From: a bacterium
GTDB lineage: Bacteria; Patescibacteriota; 4484-211
Length of the DNA: 9,865 bases
Direction: 5' to 3'
Assembly: GCA_027020325.1 (NCBI GenBank)
Contig: JALUVT010000087.1
Span: forward strand, 1-9,865
Position 1 is the stretch's first letter; each line of letters opens with the position of its first letter. Shown here piece by piece: positions 6,169 to 9,865 of this stretch. The notes under the pieces are model-generated. The model was not told the origin of the DNA, ran no database searches, and saw only the letters and a list, made by a program, of their open reading frames with translations. Both the position numbers and the translations under genes were made by a program.

Positions 6169-6720
6169 ATGGACTCGAGCAAACAGTATCAAAACCAGCC
6201 TTCTACTGCTACCGACGCTGACTCCATCTCCCCTACTCAAGAAAATCAACAAAAATCTAGCGAGGGCAATAACGCTTCCTTCTCTTCCCCAATTAAAGAT
6301 CTGCTTGCAGACTATCCCCCTTTATTAACAGTTAAACAAGTAGCGGAAATTTTCCAAGTCCGCCCCCTTACTATTAAACGCTGGGGCAAAAAAGGAATTC
6401 TTCCTCCAATTCGAATTAATTCCCGTGGAGATCGGCGTTACACCAAGGAACAAGTACTCTGGTTAATTGGGCAACGAAGCCAAGAACAAGTTCCGTCTAT
6501 TAATAGAGGCTTGGCTGAGATTGAACAAAATTTTAATCTTCCCTCCCCCGTCTCAATCGGCAAGGAAAAGGAGGAAAAAAACCATTTAGAGGCTGATCTT
6601 TCTCCTGCGGCAATTGAAGCTGAGGGGGCCTCAGAGCCAGGTTCATCACTAATCGATAATTTTTCTCTGACTGATGAAAACAATTTCGCGAAAAAAGGAA
6701 AAAAGAAAAAGGCTTTTTAA
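6169..6720 (+). CDS. MerR/excisionase-type helix-turn-helix DNA-binding protein
   Basis: A 183-residue protein with a small DNA-binding domain at about 52-100. LLTVKQVAEIFQVRPLTIKRW (52-72) is the helix-turn-helix, and GILPPIRINSRGDRRYTKEQV (76-96) is the wing with the RRYT signature of MerR, BldC and excisionase-like domains. The last residues of the wing helix are LWLIGQR. The first 40 residues are Q/S/T/N-rich and the C-terminal 80 are acidic with a basic end (KKGKKKKAF); both look disordered. No effector-binding domain or coiled-coil dimer helix as in classical MerR proteins is seen. It has its own promoter after a long non-coding stretch, and its stop codon overlaps that of glgA on the other strand. 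It is likely a transcription or nucleoid regulator; the target is unknown. A phage excisionase is less likely because no integrase is nearby. Confidence 0.75.
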   Translation: MDSSKQYQNQPSTATDADSISPTQENQQKSSEGNNASFSSPIKDLLADYPPLLTVKQVAEIFQVRPLTIKRWGKKGILPPIRINSRGDRRYTKEQVLWLIGQRSQEQVPSINRGLAEIEQNFNLPSPVSIGKEKEEKNHLEADLSPAAIEAEGASEPGSSLIDNFSLTDENNFAKKGKKKKAF

Positions 6721-8222
6721 CTAGATTTTGCTCTTAAAACCTCAGCATAAAGATCACAATATTGTTGCGCAGAACGACGCCAAGAAAAGTCTTTAACCAA
6801 AGCCTGTTTCATTCGTTGCCGCCATTCTGAAGGATGATTCTTAAATAAATTCTCTGCTGTTTCCCAAGTAGACTTAAAAGATTCAAAACGATAATTAGCA
6901 AAGACAAAACCATCCTTGTCCGAATCAACGGAATCTTTTAATCCTCCGACTGCATGAACAAGCGGTAAAGAACCATAGCGCATCCCGATCATTTGCGGTA
7001 AACCACAGGGCTCAAAACGCGAAGGCATTAAAATTATATCGGCACCGGCAAAAATTTGGTGCGCCAAGGCTTCATCAAATTTTAGCTCTAAGGCAATAAA
7101 TTTATTTTTACCAACGGCCAATTTTAAGCGCTGTTCCCACTGCGGATCCCCGGTCCCCAGAATCACTAATTCTACTTTTCGTCTCTCTAATTCCTCAATA
7201 TCCCAACTTTCAATTAAGTTCAAAATTAAATCCAATCCTTTTTGTTGTCCGTCTAAACGACCAATAAAGGCGGCAAGGAAAAATTTTTCTCCCGGAGGTA
7301 AATTTAATTTATCTTGTAAAAAATTTTTATTTTTTCTCCGCGCCCCCAGGACGGACTCTAATCCTTCTTGAGGGTCGTAGGGGGCAGCTAAAAATTTATC
7401 CTGAGCCGGGTTCCAAACTTGATAATCAATTCCATTCAAAATTCCGGTAATTCTCCCCGCTCGCGCCCTTAATATTTCATCCAAACCCGCCCCATATTCT
7501 GGAGTTAAAATTTCCTCAGCATAAGAAGGGCTAACTGTTGTTACCCAATCCGACCCTAAAACCCCCTGCAAAATTAAATTTAAGCGCTGATCCGCCAAAT
7601 CCCACTTAATTAAAGGCTGTTGCAACAGTGTTTCATCAAGATTTTTAATTAATTCAGGATCAGAACTGCCTTGGTAGGCCAAATTATGGATAGTAAATAA
7701 AGTTATCTGGTCTTTCCAATGCGGATCAATCCGGAAATGAGCTTTAATTAAAGAAGGAATAAGGCCGGTATGCCAATCATGACAATGAATAATTTGAGGG
7801 AACCATCCTTCACCGCGAGGGCTGTTGAGCGTCCAGTGAATAAGATGAGAAACCATTTCCACCACAGCTTTGGAAAAAAAGGCATAAGTTTCAACTTCTT
7901 CCCGCGTATTAGCAAAAGCTGTAATTCCTCCACGCTCTAAAAAGGGCTTATTTTTTAATAAAAAAATTTTTAAGCGTTTTTCCCAAGGATGTTCAACAAG
8001 AAAAACACGGACAGGGAATAATTGATTCTTATATCTAACATCAAATTCCAATAAGGGAAGCGGAGATAATGCTTCATCTTTAATCGCTGCATAAAAAGGA
8101 AGAGCGACCCGCACATCAATTCCTAGCTTCAATAAAGCCCGGGGGAGAGAAGCAATTACATCTCCCAGGCCCCCAATTTTAACAATCGGGGCACATTCAG
8201 AAGCAGCAAATAAAACCTTCAT
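6717..8222 (-). CDS. glgA: Glycogen (starch) synthase, GT5
   Basis: GlgA transfers glucose from ADP-glucose to the end of an alpha-1,4-glucan chain. The 501-residue protein fits the family length (about 480) and has its landmarks in order: N-terminal KIGGLGDV (15-22) in the nucleotide-sugar site after VLFAASECAP; HCHDWHTGLIP (146-156); TIHNLAYQG (177-185); TTVSPSYAEEI (228-238); GILNGIDYQVWNP (260-272); GRLDGQQKG with R322 and K328; and the catalytic SRFEPCGLPQMIG (401-413) with E404 and C406, followed by GGLKDSV. All key residues are present, so it should be active. The ATG at 8222 is preceded by GGAG and the protein begins MKVLFAASEC as expected. It lies downstream of a GH57 gene and has its own -10 box. 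Whether the donor is ADP- or UDP-glucose cannot be read from sequence alone. Confidence 0.95.
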   Translation of the reverse strand: MKVLFAASECAPIVKIGGLGDVIASLPRALLKLGIDVRVALPFYAAIKDEALSPLPLLEFDVRYKNQLFPVRVFLVEHPWEKRLKIFLLKNKPFLERGGITAFANTREEVETYAFFSKAVVEMVSHLIHWTLNSPRGEGWFPQIIHCHDWHTGLIPSLIKAHFRIDPHWKDQITLFTIHNLAYQGSSDPELIKNLDETLLQQPLIKWDLADQRLNLILQGVLGSDWVTTVSPSYAEEILTPEYGAGLDEILRARAGRITGILNGIDYQVWNPAQDKFLAAPYDPQEGLESVLGARRKNKNFLQDKLNLPPGEKFFLAAFIGRLDGQQKGLDLILNLIESWDIEELERRKVELVILGTGDPQWEQRLKLAVGKNKFIALELKFDEALAHQIFAGADIILMPSRFEPCGLPQMIGMRYGSLPLVHAVGGLKDSVDSDKDGFVFANYRFESFKSTWETAENLFKNHPSEWRQRMKQALVKDFSWRRSAQQYCDLYAEVLRAKSS

Positions 8223-8226
8223 CTTA

Positions 8227-8230
8227 CTCC
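8227..8230 (-). promoter_or_regulatory. Ribosome-binding site of glgA
   Basis: GGAG four bases before the glgA ATG (8222-8220). Apart from rplL it is the only clear Shine-Dalgarno site among the complete genes, and it supports this start. Confidence 0.55.
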
Positions 8231-8273
8231 AGTTACAATAATCATCCTCATCAGTAAAAACTCTCTGGTTATC

Positions 8274-8300
8274 ATTATAGCTTATTTTTTAATGCTTCAA
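8274..8300 (-). promoter_or_regulatory. Candidate glgA promoter overlapping an inverted repeat
   Basis: On the minus strand a perfect TATAAT (8279-8274) lies 15 bases after TTGAAG (8300-8295), a shorter spacer than the ideal 17; the -35 covers the stop codon of the GH57 gene. Transcription would start near 8267, giving a leader of about 45 bases. A perfect 6-bp inverted repeat, TAGCTT (8278-8283) and AAGCTA (8299-8304), separated by 15 bases, straddles the promoter and might be an operator. glgA may thus be transcribed alone as well as with the genes upstream. Confidence 0.4.
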
Positions 8301-9454
8301 GCTAAGATAATTTTATTACCGAAGAGCTTAAATCCAATTTCTCTAATTTCCTGGCGTAAAATTTCGCCTCGAATCACTTCTTCTTTAGAAACAACAGGAT
8401 TGCGGCGAATTGCTTCTAATAAAAGATCCGCTCCTTTGGCCACCATCCCCGGATGCCAACAAGGATCACCAGCGGCCCAGAAAAATTGATCCGACTGCAC
8501 CGCTTGATCAAAGATTATCCGTGTCTCTAAATATCCTTCTTCCGTACCCTGACAACGGAGAATTAAACTTAAAGCTAAATAGAAAAGTTGCCATTGGCGT
8601 TGATGAATAGGATTATGGGGATTATCCCAACGGGGAAAAATACGCCATTGCCCTTCTTTCTTCATCATTCCCCAAGTTGAAGGCAAAACTGTAGTTTCCT
8701 GAACGGGATATTTATTTTCTTCTAAAAGTCCCGTAAGCGTATTCCAAGGTAAGTCAAGAGCAAAAATATCGGCCAACAAAAATAAAGCTTCGGGATGATG
8801 GTGTCCAAAAGTCTCGCCGTCAAGGGCAATTAAAGCATAAGCGTCATCACTTTCTTTACACGCCTGATAAAATTCTGCAGCTTTCCTAAAATGACCAAAA
8901 GCTAAAGCCAAACTCAACCCCTTGTGGCGAAAAAAAGCCTTTAGCGAAGTCTCGCTAATTTGATAAAAAAAATTAAAATTTAACTGTGATGGTTGAGGGA
9001 AGGCAATGTCTTCTAAAACTACCCACTGCAAACCGAGCTCGGATAAAGCTTGAGCAACCAGAGAATTAAAGGCTAATTCGGGAGGGAAAAATCCTTTTAA
9101 TTTAACATCAGGGTCCAATAAACGATAATGTGATTCATTATTTAGGTATATTTGATGCTTAATTTCTGTCAAGGGAAGACGAGATAAGAGAGGGTGATAT
9201 TTGGCAGAGGTTGTAAGTTCAATTTGTTGACGCTTTAGTAATTTTTTTAACAACAATAAAACCTCTTCCTCCCCTACCCTCTTCCATTGTTCGGTTAAAC
9301 TGGCGTTGATATTTAGGACCACTTTTACTTGTGGATGTTGCAACAAAAGTTCAAATAGAGGACGATAGGTTTGAGCAGTGACCAACCTTAAAACATTTTC
9401 ATCCTGCGTGGAAGGTTGATAGAGATGGAAAAGAAAAATTAGGTTTTTAATCAT
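8297..9454 (-). CDS. Glycoside hydrolase family 57 protein (alpha-glucan-active)
   Basis: A 385-residue GH57-type enzyme. Numbered from the ATG at 9454, the conserved regions appear in order: FLFHLYQP (7-14, the HxYQP/HQP region 1); IELTTSAKYHPLL (78-90, region 2); KGFFPPELAFN (120-130) with E126 as likely nucleophile; and IALDGETFGHHHPEA (209-223) with D212 as likely acid/base. Near the end, QFFWAAGDPCWHPGMVAKGADLL (323-345) resembles the family's C-terminal region. GH57 includes amylases, 4-alpha-glucanotransferases and branching enzymes that keep the anomeric configuration; the exact activity cannot be decided. The DGE-FGHHH form resembles a poorly characterised bacterial subgroup. The start at 9454 puts region 1 at the N-terminus as usual; a frame back to TTG 9502 would add 16 mainly basic residues. 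It overlaps the upstream gene by eight bases (ATGATTAA) and precedes glgA by 74. Confidence 0.88.
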   Translation of the reverse strand: MIKNLIFLFHLYQPSTQDENVLRLVTAQTYRPLFELLLQHPQVKVVLNINASLTEQWKRVGEEEVLLLLKKLLKRQQIELTTSAKYHPLLSRLPLTEIKHQIYLNNESHYRLLDPDVKLKGFFPPELAFNSLVAQALSELGLQWVVLEDIAFPQPSQLNFNFFYQISETSLKAFFRHKGLSLALAFGHFRKAAEFYQACKESDDAYALIALDGETFGHHHPEALFLLADIFALDLPWNTLTGLLEENKYPVQETTVLPSTWGMMKKEGQWRIFPRWDNPHNPIHQRQWQLFYLALSLILRCQGTEEGYLETRIIFDQAVQSDQFFWAAGDPCWHPGMVAKGADLLLEAIRRNPVVSKEEVIRGEILRQEIREIGFKLFGNKIILA

Positions 9455-9865
9455 CAATTTGCTTTTCTTTTTCTTCTTCATTAATAAGATGCGCGCGCGC
9501 AAATTCAGAAATTTCTTCGGGGCGGTGGTCGCGAAATGGTTTTAAACTAGGTATTTTTCGTACCGCATGCAATTCATCAACCACATGGAAAACATCATAG
9601 ATATCATGTCCTTTTTTCAACTTTATAATCGCATCCCGCCACTTTATTGCTTTTTCAAATTCCAATTTTGCTACCGCTTTTTTCATCTCATCTTCAAACT
9701 CCAAAATAACTTGGTTATACCAATCAGCAGGAGCCCGTTTCTTAAAAGGTATTTTCTTCCAATCTCCGGCTTTACGATAAGCGTCTCTAATTTTACCTGA
9801 GCGCTGCCAAGCAAAGGCATGCTCTAAAATTTGTTGATAATAAAGAAGAGCGCGATTGATTTCGC
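9447..9865 (-). CDS. 3' part of an unidentified protein with a UVR-like motif (partial)
   Basis: The frame is open to the right edge, so only the last 138 residues are seen. A TTG at 9704 is in frame, but the reading frame continues upstream with protein-like sequence (for example AFAWQRSGKIRDAY and APADWYNQVI), so I do not take it as the start. FEDEMKKAVAKLEFEKAIKWRD (from about 9698 leftwards) matches the UvrB/UvrC interaction motif (UVR), a short helical hairpin also found in many non-repair proteins. The segment before it is rich in W and Y. After the motif comes DVFHVVDELHAVRKIPSL and an acidic/charged tail. It is not recognisable as UvrB or UvrC from this part. It is the first visible gene of the GH57-glgA unit and overlaps the GH57 start by eight bases, so a link to glucan metabolism is possible but only inferred. 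Confidence 0.6.
   Translation of the reverse strand, partial: EINRALLYYQQILEHAFAWQRSGKIRDAYRKAGDWKKIPFKKRAPADWYNQVILEFEDEMKKAVAKLEFEKAIKWRDAIIKLKKGHDIYDVFHVVDELHAVRKIPSLKPFRDHRPEEISEFARAHLINEEEKEKQIDD

Noticed and set aside
8292..8610. Plus-strand open frames at the end of the GH57 gene
   Set aside because: Antisense to the conserved C-terminal region of the GH57 protein; no independent support.
9491..9500. Alternating (GC)5 run, possible Z-DNA
   Set aside because: It simply encodes an Ala-Arg-Ala stretch in the UVR-motif gene and is too short to argue for a structural role.
9567..9800. Plus-strand 77-codon frame near the right edge
   Set aside because: Antisense to the UVR-motif gene, whose protein sequence is clearly the real one.
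1..9865. CRISPR array, insertion sequence, prophage or attachment site
   Set aside because: No regularly spaced repeats, transposase, integrase or flanking terminal repeats were seen.

Overview
The window looks like chromosomal DNA from an ultra-small, reduced-genome bacterium of the Candidate Phyla Radiation (Patescibacteria), most likely of Parcubacteria type. This is inferred from several signals: AT-rich, lysine- and isoleucine-rich coding sequence; few Shine-Dalgarno sites; a secE-nusG-rplK-rplJ-rplL cluster with no rplA (uL1) and no rpoB/rpoC behind it; a membrane-anchored VirD4/TraG-like ATPase of a kind common in these genomes; and a small glycogen-type cluster. No 16S rRNA or other definitive marker is present, so the lineage remains an inference.

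Layout. 1-205 (+): 3' end of an unidentified membrane protein. 396-3138 (-): a two-gene unit with a disordered 148-aa protein followed by a VirD4/TraG-like P-loop ATPase with one N-terminal membrane segment. 3139-3249: a divergent promoter region. 3250-5541 (+): secE, nusG, rplK, then a near-consensus sigma70-type promoter and a folded leader with an intrinsic-terminator shape, then rplJ and rplL. A terminator whose left arm lies inside the last codons of rplL closes the cluster. 5573-6168: about 600 bases without a convincing gene. 6169-6720 (+): a MerR/excisionase-type helix-turn-helix protein. 6717-9865 (-): glgA (glycogen synthase), a GH57 glycoside hydrolase, and the 3' part of an unidentified UVR-motif protein running off the right edge.

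How the parts work together. SecE (translocon), NusG (transcription elongation and coupling to ribosomes) and the L11 and L10/L7-L12 stalk proteins form the usual housekeeping cluster. The rplJ promoter and leader probably let the L10-L12 complex adjust its own synthesis. On the left, the ATPase may move DNA or protein at the membrane, but no relaxase, pilus or VirB4-like gene is visible. On the right, GlgA and the GH57 enzyme suggest alpha-glucan synthesis and remodelling.

The main points for a second look are: the rplJL promoter plus attenuator-like leader; the absent rplA; an in-frame G8 tract in the 148-aa gene at which a one-base slip either way gives an immediate stop; the orphan ATPase pair; near-leaderless promoters; and the unexplained 5573-6168 region. 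I found no clear evidence for a wholly new defence or mobile system.
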